Of a stretch of 64,000 nt of DNA, positions 1 through 7,275 are shown piece by piece (within the stretch, counting starts at the first letter, position 1; the number at the start of each line of letters is the position of its first letter). A model generated the notes under the pieces. That model worked only from the letters and a program-made list of their open reading frames with translations. It was not told the origin of the DNA and searched no databases. The DNA is from Syntrophomonadaceae bacterium. GTDB taxonomy: Bacteria; Bacillota; Dethiobacteria; DTU022. Location: NCBI GenBank assembly GCA_003567725.1, contig PWYU01000086.1, positions 1 to 64,000 on the forward strand, given 5' to 3'. Position numbers and translations under genes: made by a program.

Positions 1-69
1 ATTATTAAAACAGACGGAGCTGATTTTGAGGTGTTCAGTACTGAAAAACCGCTCCCGGCTTTGCGTTAG
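1..69 (+). CDS. C-terminal end of an upstream gene (partial)
   Basis: Frame 1 is open from the window edge to a TAG at 67-69 and encodes 22 residues ending in PLPALR. The next gene begins 78 bases later with its own ribosome site, so this is most likely the tail of a gene running in from the left. The piece is too short to assign a family, and it could be chance. Confidence 0.35.
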   Translation: MIKTDGADFEVFSTEKPLPALR

Positions 70-147
70 CCTTTTTTAACATAAAGGAAATTTGGCCAAA
101 GCTGAAGAATTATTAGTTAGGATGAAGCTGTGCCGGGGAGGAAGAAT

Positions 148-723
148 ATGGAACCTGAAGAGCTGAGAAAACTGGTTAATAAAAGTGACAATGAAGCACG
201 GCGCCAGCTTTTTGAAGCTTATTACAAAAAAACCTTCGCTGTAGCATATAATATTTTGCGCAATCGGGAAAATGCCGAAGATATAACTCAGGATGCTTTT
301 ATAAAAGCCTTTCAAAAGATACATCAACTGCAGGATCAAACCAAATTTGGAGCCTGGCTGGCCGTTATCGCCTCCAACCTGGCCCGCAACTTTCTAAAAC
401 GCGAAAAAAGAATTGATTACACTGATGAAGAAATAATAATTGAAAACTCTTCTGAGGCAAATTATACCGAGGAAATAGCTATGCGCAGCCTTGAAATAGA
501 CCGGGTTCAGCAGGCCATTAAAGCACTGCCCCCTGATCATTACCAGGTTGTGGTCCTCCAGTATTACTACGACCTACGGGTAGAAGAAATAGCTTCCATG
601 CTCAAGTTAAGTCCGGGAACGGTAAAATCACGCCTTCACCGCGCCCGTCAAAGGTTGGCAAAAAATTTGGAACTTGAGAACGATTCTGCTTGTCATAGAG
701 ATAAAGGAAGTGAGCGGGAATAA
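148..723 (+). CDS. ECF-type RNA polymerase sigma factor
   Basis: A 191-residue sigma-70 family protein of the extracytoplasmic function class, which would direct RNA polymerase to a stress regulon. Region 2 is visible around residues 20-85, with the core-binding signature NAEDITQDAF at about 42-51. A region 4 helix-turn-helix lies at about 150-168 (LSPGTVKSRLHRAR). The linker is short, as expected for ECF factors. ATG 148 is preferred over an in-frame GTG at 130 because GGGGAGGAAG lies just upstream. The stop overlaps the start of the next gene by one base, so the two are translationally coupled. The partner looks like its anti-sigma factor; the target regulon cannot be read here. Confidence 0.9.
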   Translation: MEPEELRKLVNKSDNEARRQLFEAYYKKTFAVAYNILRNRENAEDITQDAFIKAFQKIHQLQDQTKFGAWLAVIASNLARNFLKREKRIDYTDEEIIIENSSEANYTEEIAMRSLEIDRVQQAIKALPPDHYQVVVLQYYYDLRVEEIASMLKLSPGTVKSRLHRARQRLAKNLELENDSACHRDKGSERE

Positions 724-1502
724 TGATAGATCAACAAAAACCTGAACCATTAAATGATGATCTAATCCGCCAGGCTTTGGTGCGCGATTTTGATTCTATA
801 GAAGCCCCTCCCGCAGATAGATGCTGGCGCCAGATTGAAGCAAAGCTGCAAGATGAAATTGCCTATAACCGGAAAAGCCATGCCAAAGGGACCCGTTACG
901 CGGCTCTGGCTGCCGCGGCCCTCCTGCTAATTGTTTTAAGCAGTATTGGGATAATGCAAAGAACTGATCTTGCTTCTCCCATGGTAGAGGAAGAAATTCC
1001 GGCAAGAGCGCCCGAAGAAGAAATAGAGGTTTTAGATACTGAAGTTGTCGAGCCTCATGGTAAAGAGGCAAAAGAGGTCGAGCTATTTGTGGATGAGCAG
1101 GCGGTTAGTGAACAGCCTCCTTTTGAAGCTGTAGTTGATCCATCTCCTCCTCCCTGGCAAGAGGTTATAGACGATAACTTTTTATTCGACCAGGCTATCC
1201 TGTTAAGTGCAGGGGACGGCCCTGATTACCATGGAGCTATCTATCACGGAGAAGAAGAGCAGCTGTTATGGATAAAATCAAAAGTTCAACAGGAAGATAC
1301 AACCAGTTTTATTTTAAATCTTGGCGATCATATCCAGGCTGAGCCCAGCCGGATGGAGGAGGTAAACGGTTATGTTCATTTTGAAACGGCCGGTCAACCG
1401 GGCCTGGCCTGGCATGAAGACGACCATAACCAGGCCCTGGTAGTAATGTCCGGTCCCGTCTCGTTAGAGCAGCTTGAAAGCATTGCTGTTGAAATGGATT
1501 AA
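723..1502 (+). CDS. Putative anti-sigma factor, single-pass membrane protein
   Basis: A 259-residue protein coupled to the ECF sigma gene by a one-base overlap. Residues 1-58 are hydrophilic and probably cytoplasmic, about 59-78 form one membrane helix (AALAAAALLLIVLSSIGIM), and an acidic Glu/Pro-rich spacer of about 60 residues follows. The C-terminal ~110 residues form a compact extracytoplasmic domain with the look of the DUF4367-type domains found in RsiX/RsgI-like anti-sigma proteins. No zinc-binding HxxxCxxC anti-sigma motif is seen at the N-terminus, so the assignment rests on operon position and topology. The gene ends at the left edge of an R2 repeat. Confidence 0.65.
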   Translation: MIDQQKPEPLNDDLIRQALVRDFDSIEAPPADRCWRQIEAKLQDEIAYNRKSHAKGTRYAALAAAALLLIVLSSIGIMQRTDLASPMVEEEIPARAPEEEIEVLDTEVVEPHGKEAKEVELFVDEQAVSEQPPFEAVVDPSPPPWQEVIDDNFLFDQAILLSAGDGPDYHGAIYHGEEEQLLWIKSKVQQEDTTSFILNLGDHIQAEPSRMEEVNGYVHFETAGQPGLAWHEDDHNQALVVMSGPVSLEQLESIAVEMD

Positions 1503-1571
1503 CTACTCAGCTATTGTTCTTGTTAAATGATAAGCGTCCCCTGTGGCTTAGCGGGCTATGCTTGAGTAGTT
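1501..1571. repeat. R2 repeat copy 1 (MITE-like, internally deleted)
   Basis: The element runs from AACTACTCAG at 1501 to CTTGAGTAGTT at 1561-1571, which are near-perfect inverted ends. Inside, CTTGTTAAATGATAAGCG (1519-1536) and TCCCCTGTGGCTTAGCGGGCT match copies at 50.5 kb (reverse orientation) and 35.0 kb (same orientation). The hairpin arm GGGGACGG found in those copies is missing here. The stop codon of the preceding gene overlaps the first bases of the element. Confidence 0.6.
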
Positions 1572-1605
1572 TCGAAACGGATTAATTTACGCTGGGTCAT
1601 TTAAA

Positions 1606-2598
1606 CTATTGCTCCAGGTATTTCATCATTTTGCGCAGCTTCTGACCAACTTTTACGATCAGATGATTCTCTTCCTTCTTTCGCAATGCTTTAAATTTAG
1701 GCTGGTTAGCCTGGTTTTCGGTTATCCACTCCAGGGCAAACTGCCCATTTTGGATTTCTTCTAGAATGGTTTTCATTTCTGCCCTGACTTTGTCATTAAC
1801 GATGCGAGGCCCCCTGGTAAAATCACCGTATTCAGCGGTGTCGCTTACCGAATAATGCATTTTTTCTAAGCCGCCTTCATAAATAAGGTCGACAATAAGT
1901 TTTAATTCATGAAGACATTCGAAATAAGCTATTTCAGGCTGGTAGCCCGCTTCCACTAAAGTTTCAAAGCTGGCTTTAATAAGAGCTGATGTTCCTCCAC
2001 AAAGGATTACCTGTTCTCCGAACAAATCTGTTTCAGTTTCTTCCTGGAAAGTAGTTTCAATAACACCGGCCCTTGTACAGCCGATACCTTTGGCATAGGC
2101 CAGCGCAAGATCCTTTGCTTTGCCGCTATAATCTTGATGGATGGCCAGCAGACCTGGAACGCCGGCTCCTTCCTGGTGCAGTCTCCTTACCAGATGTCCC
2201 GGGCTTTTAGGAGCAATCATGAAAACATCAATATTTTCTGGTGGTATGATCTGGTTGTAAAGAATATTAAAGCCATGCGAAACCACGATCGCCTTACCTT
2301 CGGTTAGATAGGGTAAAACTGACTCATGATAAACAGCAGGCTGATGGTTGTCGCCAATCAAGATTTGGATAATGTCCGCCTTTTTTGCAGCTTCATCAAC
2401 AGTTGCGACTTCTAAGCCGTCTTTTATGGCCTGATTCCAGCTATTGCTGTTTTGCCTTAGACCGACAATTACATCTAACCCGCTGTCCTTTAAATTTTGA
2501 GCTTGAGCATGCCCCTGGCTGCCGTAACCTAAAACAGCGATCGTTTTGTTTTTCAAAATACTTAAATCTGCGTCCTGGTCATAATACATTTCCGCCAT
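1606..2598 (-). CDS. ilvC: Ketol-acid reductoisomerase (NADP+)
   Basis: A 330-residue class I (short) ketol-acid reductoisomerase. It converts 2-acetolactate or 2-aceto-2-hydroxybutyrate to the dihydroxy acid in valine/leucine/isoleucine synthesis. The N-terminal Rossmann domain has [17 protein letters not shown]. The loop GLRQNSNSW with Arg and Ser suggests NADPH preference. The C-terminal knotted domain carries the Mg-binding acidic residues in [10 protein letters not shown] and [22 protein letters not shown] 2598 is chosen over a 31-codon upstream extension because GGGAGGATTATAACA precedes it and families start MAEMYYD. The gene stands alone, without ilvB/N/D. Repeat R1 copy A lies only about 30 bases upstream, so its promoter may lie in or beyond that repeat. 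Confidence 0.95.
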   Translation of the reverse strand: MAEMYYDQDADLSILKNKTIAVLGYGSQGHAQAQNLKDSGLDVIVGLRQNSNSWNQAIKDGLEVATVDEAAKKADIIQILIGDNHQPAVYHESVLPYLTEGKAIVVSHGFNILYNQIIPPENIDVFMIAPKSPGHLVRRLHQEGAGVPGLLAIHQDYSGKAKDLALAYAKGIGCTRAGVIETTFQEETETDLFGEQVILCGGTSALIKASFETLVEAGYQPEIAYFECLHELKLIVDLIYEGGLEKMHYSVSDTAEYGDFTRGPRIVNDKVRAEMKTILEEIQNGQFALEWITENQANQPKFKALRKKEENHLIVKVGQKLRKMMKYLEQ

Positions 2599-2629
2599 TG
2601 TTATAATCCTCCCTAAAAATATAATAACT

Positions 2630-2901
2630 TGTTTCTGCTCAGCCACACCGGACTGTTGACTAAATTGCCTGCAATTAGAAGCTGTGCGCAAGATTTTTAA
2701 GGCAAAAACTGTAACGTCTTAGCGTCGGCTCTCCGTCCGGGCTTCCCTTACTATAAACCAATCGTAAGCACTCGCTCGGCGGGCAGCTTCCTGCGGCCCG
2801 TTTCGGGCCTCGCCAGTATTTTCAAGCCTTCACTTCATGCTCGTCCGAGTTTTCCTTGCAGACTTGCCAGGTTAATGTTAAACAGGCTAAGCTTTCACAA
2901 T
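2630..2901 (-). repeat. R1 repeat, copy A, upstream of ilvC
   Basis: About 270 bases that align, on the minus strand, with 6054-6345 and in part with 48347-48505. Shared blocks, read toward ilvC, are AGCCTGTTT..TTAACCTGGCAAG near the distal end, AAGCCCGGA.GGAG..CG.CGCTAA in the middle, and CAATTTAGTCAACAG.CCGGTG.GGCTGAGCAGAA at the gene-proximal end. A local hairpin GGCCCGAAACGGGCC sits where copy B has a different hairpin, GGCTGGC-AGAAA-GCCAGCC. There is no credible ORF. The copy ends about 30 bases before the ilvC ATG, in the same orientation relative to the gene as the other two copies. Confidence 0.7.
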
Positions 2902-3127
2902 AACTTAATAAATTAGATGTTTTTAACAAAATTCCTGCCTTTTTTTAAGTAAAGTTTTACCCTAAAATTAAGTTCATATTTCTTTTTGAGGTAATTGCTG
3001 GTTGTTATCATAATTTAGAAAGCCTGAAAACTAACGAATAAAATTTGCAAAGTGTTTACATATTGCTTTTTATTGCCGCTATCATTGCCTTTGCTCAATT
3101 TCTGCCCGTAGTGGTTGGTTATGCGTA

Positions 3128-3136
3128 TGTTATAAT
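3128..3136 (+). promoter_or_regulatory. Possible extended -10 promoter element
   Basis: TGTTATAAT (TG-n-TATAAT) lies about 65 bases upstream of the next gene. No good -35 box is seen at the usual distance. The AT-rich stretch from 2902 to 3180 shows nothing else that can be named. Confidence 0.35.
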
Positions 3137-3201
3137 GTCAGCAATACGTTGTTATTAGCGAAAATGACGGTATTTTTTAAAGGAGTATTTAAAAAAATGT
3201 C

Positions 3202-3954
3202 ATGGAAAGGCTACTTGAATTTAGTTTTTTTATTAATCAGTTTTCTAATGTAATAGTGCTCATTGTAACTCAATTTATAAATGGCCTGCTTGTAATCCAT
3301 AAAAATGTAAAAGTTAACTATACCAGAAAAATAAATCATTTTATGCTTTTTTTTGTTCCGATTTTTTTGAACCGGGGATATGCCCATGAAGAAGCTTTTG
3401 GACTCTATGCTTTAGGAGCAATTCTTGCTGTAGCAAAATTTATTTTTTATATCAAGCCCATACGTGACCGGGTGCATTTCATTAGAGTAATGTTTCATTC
3501 TTTTGATCGCCCGGAAGATCGTCCCTATACGCTATTATGGATTGTTACTCAGACAGCAGCAGGATATGTAATACTTATACCTGCCAGCATCATTTTCGCT
3601 TATTACGATCTTTTTCATTTGGTGGTAATTCCTATTCTTATTTATGGTATTGGGGATGGACTGGCCGAACCGGTGGGCGTTCGATTTGGCAAACATGAAT
3701 ACCAAACTTACGCCCTGTTTTCCCGGCGGACCTATATCCGTACCCTAGAAGGCAGTGCCGTGGTCTTCTTAACGAGCCTTGTTGTTGTCGGTGCTTTTTA
3801 TAATTACTTTACCACCCTGCAGTTCGCTGCGGCTATGGCTGTTATACCTCTTCTGCTGACCCTGGTGGAGGCTTTTTCACCTCATACCTGGGATTCGCCG
3901 ACCATATTTTTTGCAGGTTATATTGCTCTTTTTGGCATTATGGTCCTGCTCTAA
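3202..3954 (+). CDS. CTP-dependent diacylglycerol/phytol/dolichol kinase-like membrane protein
   Basis: A 250-residue, strongly hydrophobic protein with about six membrane helices. The hallmark is GIGDGLAEPVGVRFGKHEY (about residues 150-168), typical of the CTP-dependent lipid kinase/phosphatidate cytidylyltransferase-like superfamily (dolichol kinase, phytol kinase, yeast Dgk1). The following RTYIRTLEGS and PHTWDSPTIFFAGY fit the same family. It probably phosphorylates a prenol or diacylglycerol in the membrane; the exact substrate is unknown. The start is doubtful. AGGAG at 3181-3185 points to ATG 3197, whose frame gives MSWKGYLNLVF and then stops after 18 codons. Adding one T to the T7 run at 3225-3231 would join that start to this ORF. 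Confidence 0.7.
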   Translation: MERLLEFSFFINQFSNVIVLIVTQFINGLLVIHKNVKVNYTRKINHFMLFFVPIFLNRGYAHEEAFGLYALGAILAVAKFIFYIKPIRDRVHFIRVMFHSFDRPEDRPYTLLWIVTQTAAGYVILIPASIIFAYYDLFHLVVIPILIYGIGDGLAEPVGVRFGKHEYQTYALFSRRTYIRTLEGSAVVFLTSLVVVGAFYNYFTTLQFAAAMAVIPLLLTLVEAFSPHTWDSPTIFFAGYIALFGIMVLL

Positions 3955-4029
3955 GCTGCTCTTTTATTTCAGGGTTCATTAGTGTTATAGTAATAATGAG
4001 ACTACTATTTGAACAGGGGTATGGTGTTA

Positions 4030-5001
4030 ATGCGCAAAACAATTACTTCTAGGCGAAAGGCCATGGTATTATGCGCAGGTGTGCTGGTTTGCCTATTATG
4101 CGGTGGCTGCCCGGCTGAAGAACCGGTAGAACCTGAGCGGAAGGTTCGTCTTGCTGCCAATGAGCATTTTATTATCGAAGAAGAAGGATTAAACCTGCTT
4201 GAAGAAGAATACGGCCTGATTTTCGATGAAATTCATGAAATGGCTGTTGGGCTAACCCATGAAGCTCTCAAAATGGGGGATGTTGATGTAGCAGTAGGTT
4301 TTACCACCGATGGGAAAATTAAAGAATTAGAACTGGTCAAGCTTAAAGATGATCAGAAAGTTTTTCCCGTCAGCAACCCTGCTCCCCTGGTTCGAGAAAA
4401 TGTTTTGGAACAGTATCCCCAGATTGAGGCAATCATGGCTGAAATATCTTCCAGGCTGGATAACCAAACCATGATCGAACTAAATTACCAGGTCGATTTA
4501 GAAGAAAATGAACCGGTGGATGTAGCAAGAAAATGGCTTCTTGAAGAAGAATTAATTACAAAAAAAGATAGAATTCCACTGGATGGCGATGTGGTTGTTG
4601 TCGGTTCGAAAGAGTTTGTGGAACAAAATATTTTGGGCCAGATTGCCACCCTTGCTTTAGAAGATGCCGGAATTCCAGTTGAGAAAAAAGAGCCTATTGC
4701 CGGAACAGAAGCAATCAGAAGGGCAATCCTGCTGGAAGGTATTGATTTATACTGGGAGTATACAGGTGTTGCCTGGCAGGAAGTTTATGAAAAAGAAGAA
4801 AGGCTTTGCGATCCGGAACAGGTTTTCAAGAAAGTATCTGAAAAAGATGCAAAAATTGGCTTAACCTGGTTGGATTATGCGCCTTTGAATAAAACCTATA
4901 CTCTTATGATGCGCCGTGAAGATGCAATTTCTTATGAAATAGATTCTATCAGCGATTTGTCAAAATGGACTGAGCAGGTTCGCGCGGGAGAGTCGCAGTA
5001 A
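4030..5001 (+). CDS. OpuAC-type compatible-solute-binding lipoprotein with swapped half-domains
   Basis: A 323-residue secreted lipoprotein. Signal peptide residues 1-26 end in LLCGGC with lipid-modified Cys27. Residues ~38-180 match the C-terminal half of glycine betaine/osmoprotectant-binding (OpuAC, PF04069) proteins: GLTHEALKMGDVDVAVGFTT, FPVSNPAPLVRENVLEQYP and LNYQVDLEENEPVDVARKWL. Residues ~185-323 match the N-terminal half: VVVGSKEFVEQNILGQI, GIDLYWEYTGVAWQ and TWLDYAPLNKTYTL. The order is thus circularly permuted relative to the OpuCC/ProX arrangement. ATG 4030 is chosen because AGGGG sits about 10 bases upstream; TTG 4009 and ATG 4021 are less well placed. No ATPase or permease gene is adjacent. 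It overlaps the next gene by one base. Confidence 0.75.
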   Translation: MRKTITSRRKAMVLCAGVLVCLLCGGCPAEEPVEPERKVRLAANEHFIIEEEGLNLLEEEYGLIFDEIHEMAVGLTHEALKMGDVDVAVGFTTDGKIKELELVKLKDDQKVFPVSNPAPLVRENVLEQYPQIEAIMAEISSRLDNQTMIELNYQVDLEENEPVDVARKWLLEEELITKKDRIPLDGDVVVVGSKEFVEQNILGQIATLALEDAGIPVEKKEPIAGTEAIRRAILLEGIDLYWEYTGVAWQEVYEKEERLCDPEQVFKKVSEKDAKIGLTWLDYAPLNKTYTLMMRREDAISYEIDSISDLSKWTEQVRAGESQ

Positions 5002-5993
5002 TGGAATTACCTCCTTTATCAGGCAATATATTTTCTACAAATCATAAAATAGAACGAGTATCCCGCTGGTTTTGCTTGTTCTTTATCGTTTTTCTATCTA
5101 TTATTCTTTACCAGTTCTGGTATCCACTTCGTGACACCGAGTTCACCTATTCAATTGTTTCTACTACTGTTTATAATCCTGTGCTGCTGTATTTATTTAG
5201 AGTAATCACTACTCTTGGCAGTGAAGGATTCTTCCTGGTATTCCTGTCTGCAATATACTGGTCGTACAACAAATCCTTAGGTTTTTGGGGTTTAATCTTG
5301 ATGCCCCTGGCAATTTTTGTGACCAGTGAAATACCTAAAGATATCATTAGATTGCCCCGCCCTGATGTGCGTGGTATTACCGTCCCAACTTATACCTTTC
5401 CCAGCGGCCATACTTCAGGAGCGGTGAGTGTTTGGGGTTATATGGCAATTATGCTCAAAAAACGCTGGCTATGGATTTGGGCGGTGGTGATTGTTTTACT
5501 AATTGGCCTTTCCAGGGTTACTTTAGGTTACCATTACCCGGGAGATGTTATCGGTGGTATTGTTACTGGAATGGTTTTTTTGGCCATTTTTCTGATAACA
5601 GGAATAGGCATGATCGAAAGCAGGATTCATGAAAAATTTTCTTTTTCAATGCTTATATTATTAGCTCTGGTTATTCCAATTGGCCTGTCTTTGCTTCCTG
5701 CCACCTATGCTCCTAATTTGATGGGTTATTTAGCCGGAGCAGGGGTTGGGAGGCTTCTGGAAAAAGAAAAATTAAATTTCGACCAGGGCGGTCACTGGTA
5801 CCAGCACCTGGCCAGATCTTTGATTGGCATGTTTGTCATAGCTCTGATCATCCTGGAACTGGGAGCTATTCTTCCGACCAACATACCGGTGTTCACCTTT
5901 ACAATTCATGCTTTATCCACTTTTTGGGCTACCTATCTTGCGCCGCTCATTTTTGTAAAAACCGGTTTGGCCCAAGTAAATAATTATAATTAG
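5001..5993 (+). CDS. PAP2-family membrane phosphatase
   Basis: A 330-residue polytopic membrane protein of the phosphatidic acid phosphatase type 2 family, which removes phosphate from lipid phosphates or undecaprenyl pyrophosphate at the outer membrane face. All three catalytic motifs are present: K113-x6-RP (KDIIRLPRP), PSGH at 134-137 (FPSGHTSGAV), and SR-x5-H-x3-D at about 171-182 (SRVTLGYHYPGD). The C-terminal half adds further helices beyond the core, a layout seen in some Firmicutes PAP2 proteins. It is coupled to the preceding lipoprotein gene by a one-base overlap. The substrate is not determined. Confidence 0.85.
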   Translation: MELPPLSGNIFSTNHKIERVSRWFCLFFIVFLSIILYQFWYPLRDTEFTYSIVSTTVYNPVLLYLFRVITTLGSEGFFLVFLSAIYWSYNKSLGFWGLILMPLAIFVTSEIPKDIIRLPRPDVRGITVPTYTFPSGHTSGAVSVWGYMAIMLKKRWLWIWAVVIVLLIGLSRVTLGYHYPGDVIGGIVTGMVFLAIFLITGIGMIESRIHEKFSFSMLILLALVIPIGLSLLPATYAPNLMGYLAGAGVGRLLEKEKLNFDQGGHWYQHLARSLIGMFVIALIILELGAILPTNIPVFTFTIHALSTFWATYLAPLIFVKTGLAQVNNYN

Positions 5994-6053
5994 GAAGAAA
6001 GTTCTAAAAAATAGTAACGGGATGCATATATTTGATTATTATTGTATAATAAT

Positions 6054-6345
6054 ATCGTGACTGTTCAGCCTGTTTTATCTTAACCTGGCAAGCCTGAAAT
6101 TAATGTTCAGGTTAAAAGCATTAAGTGAGGGTTTGAAATTGCCGCCGGAGCGAAGCCCGAAGCGGCCTGGCTGGCAGAAAGCCAGCCACCGGGCCAGAGC
6201 TTGATATCAGTTTATCGCTAAAAAAGCCCGGATGAAGGAACGAAGCTAAACTGCTGCCATTTCTGCCTGAATGATCTGCGAGCACAGTTTTAATTTCAGG
6301 AAATTTAATCAACAGCCCGGTGGTGGCTGAGCAGAAGCATAATAT
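6054..6345 (+). repeat. R1 repeat, copy B, upstream of rubrerythrin
   Basis: About 290 bases, the longest copy of the R1 family. Visible hairpins include TTAACCTG..CAGGTTAA (6080-6115 region), GGCTGGC-AGAAA-GCCAGCC and CAGCC-CGGTGGT-GGCTG near the gene-proximal end. A good -10 box, TATAAT at 6045-6050, lies four bases before the repeat, so the repeat may form the 5' part of the rubrerythrin transcript. The stretch 5994-6406 holds only this element and flanking AT-rich DNA. A 63-codon minus-strand ORF inside it shows no family resemblance. Confidence 0.7.
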
Positions 6346-6406
6346 CTAATTAACTGACGTGCTGAGCCTACTCAGCAGAATAAACAAAACAGGAGGATGA
6401 TTAACT

Positions 6407-6979
6407 ATGAGTTTGAAAGGAACAAAAACTGAAAAAAACCTTTTAACCGCCTTTGCAGGAGAATCTCAGGCCAGGAACCGCTACACTTATTTTGCCAGCC
6501 AGGCAAAAAAAGATGGTTACGTTCAGATCTCTGCAATTTTTGAAGAAACTGCAAACCAGGAAAAAGAGCATGCCAAGAGGTTGTTCAAGCATCTTGAAGG
6601 CGGGGAAGTAGAAATTCAGGCTGCTTTTCCAGCCGGCGTGATCGGTTCTACCAGGGAAAATTTGAAAGAAGCAGCCGGCGGTGAAAATTATGAGTGGACC
6701 GATATGTATCCCGGTTTTGCCAAAACCGCCAGGGAAGAAAATTTTGCTGAAATAGCTGATATATTTGAAGCCATAGCTGTGGCGGAGAAGCAGCATGAAA
6801 AACGGTACCTGGGTTTGATGGCCAATATAGATAACGGTACGGTTTTCAAAAAAGATCAAGCGGTCAAATGGTTCTGCCGTAACTGCGGTTATGTCCATGA
6901 AGGCAAGGAAGCGCCTGATGATTGCCCTTCATGTAACCACCCCCAGGACCATTTTGAAGTTATCTGCGAAAACTGGTAA
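6407..6979 (+). CDS. rbr: Rubrerythrin
   Basis: A 190-residue rubrerythrin, a cytoplasmic non-haem iron peroxidase that reduces hydrogen peroxide in anaerobes. The N-terminal four-helix domain carries the diiron ligands in [26 protein letters not shown], and [22 protein letters not shown]. The C-terminal rubredoxin-like domain has [10 protein letters not shown] and CPSCNH, two CxxC pairs that bind one iron. The length is typical. A strong ribosome site (AGGAGGATG) precedes ATG 6407. The gene is monocistronic, bounded by a GC-rich hairpin downstream and repeat R1 upstream. Confidence 0.97.
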   Translation: MSLKGTKTEKNLLTAFAGESQARNRYTYFASQAKKDGYVQISAIFEETANQEKEHAKRLFKHLEGGEVEIQAAFPAGVIGSTRENLKEAAGGENYEWTDMYPGFAKTAREENFAEIADIFEAIAVAEKQHEKRYLGLMANIDNGTVFKKDQAVKWFCRNCGYVHEGKEAPDDCPSCNHPQDHFEVICENW

Positions 6980-6990
6980 AGTTAAACGCA

Positions 6991-7013
6991 AGGGCCCGGT
7001 AAAACCGGGCCCT
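6991..7013 (+). terminator. Terminator hairpin of rubrerythrin gene
   Basis: A 10-bp perfect stem, AGGGCCCGGT / ACCGGGCCCT, with an AAA loop starts 11 bases after the rubrerythrin stop. The T-tract normally expected after the stem is absent, replaced within nine bases by a group II intron-like sequence. Confidence 0.75.
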
Positions 7014-7021
7014 GCCACATG

Positions 7022-7195
7022 GTGCTTCCGCCGTGGGCGTTAACCTGATGGTTAAAGTCCGTTGTGTCCTGGCAGGGTTAACCATCAGCTGAGGGCAAGG
7101 AGGTCTCCCTCGGGACGGAATCTAAATGAAGTCCAAGGCAAATTCCCGGTTCGATGAACAAGAACCGTTTGCTTTAGCTTTTAATGCTTGAAAAT
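7022..7195 (+). mobile_element. 5' fragment of a group II (probably IIC) intron, domain I only
   Basis: The sequence begins GTGCTTCCG, in line with the GUGYG 5' end of group II introns. It contains a run of domain I landmarks in order: AGTCC, GGGCAAGGAGG, GGACGGAATCT, GAAGTCCAAGGCAAA, GGTTCGATGAACAAGAACCG. From memory these match the order and spacing of the Oceanobacillus iheyensis IIC intron domain I (GCAAGGGUGUC, GACAUGGAAUCUGAAGGAAG, GGCAAAC, GGUCUGAGGAACACGAAC). No reverse transcriptase ORF and no domain V/VI follow, so it is a dead remnant. It sits directly behind a terminator hairpin, which is the insertion habit of IIC introns. Exact ends are uncertain. Confidence 0.6.
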
Positions 7196-7231
7196 TAGCT
7201 CGAAGATAAAGATATTTTACCGAAAATAGTC

Positions 7232-7260
7232 TTGTCTTTAGCACAGTGATCGTATATAAT
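7232..7260 (+). promoter_or_regulatory. Sigma-A promoter of trkA leader
   Basis: TTGTCT at 7232-7237 and a perfect TATAAT at 7255-7260 are separated by 17 bases. Transcription would start near 7267, giving an untranslated leader of about 180 bases before trkA. Confidence 0.7.
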
Positions 7261-7275
7261 AAAATCAGATCGTAG

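Noticed and set aside
2385-2606. 73-codon ORF opposite ilvC
   Set aside because: Antisense of a conserved enzyme.
6121-6312. 63-codon minus-strand ORF within repeat R1 copy B
   Set aside because: The frame is not kept in copies A or C, so the repeat is not protein-coding.
6443-6898. 151-codon minus-strand ORF opposite rubrerythrin
   Set aside because: Pure antisense of a well-identified gene; no family resemblance and no ribosome site.
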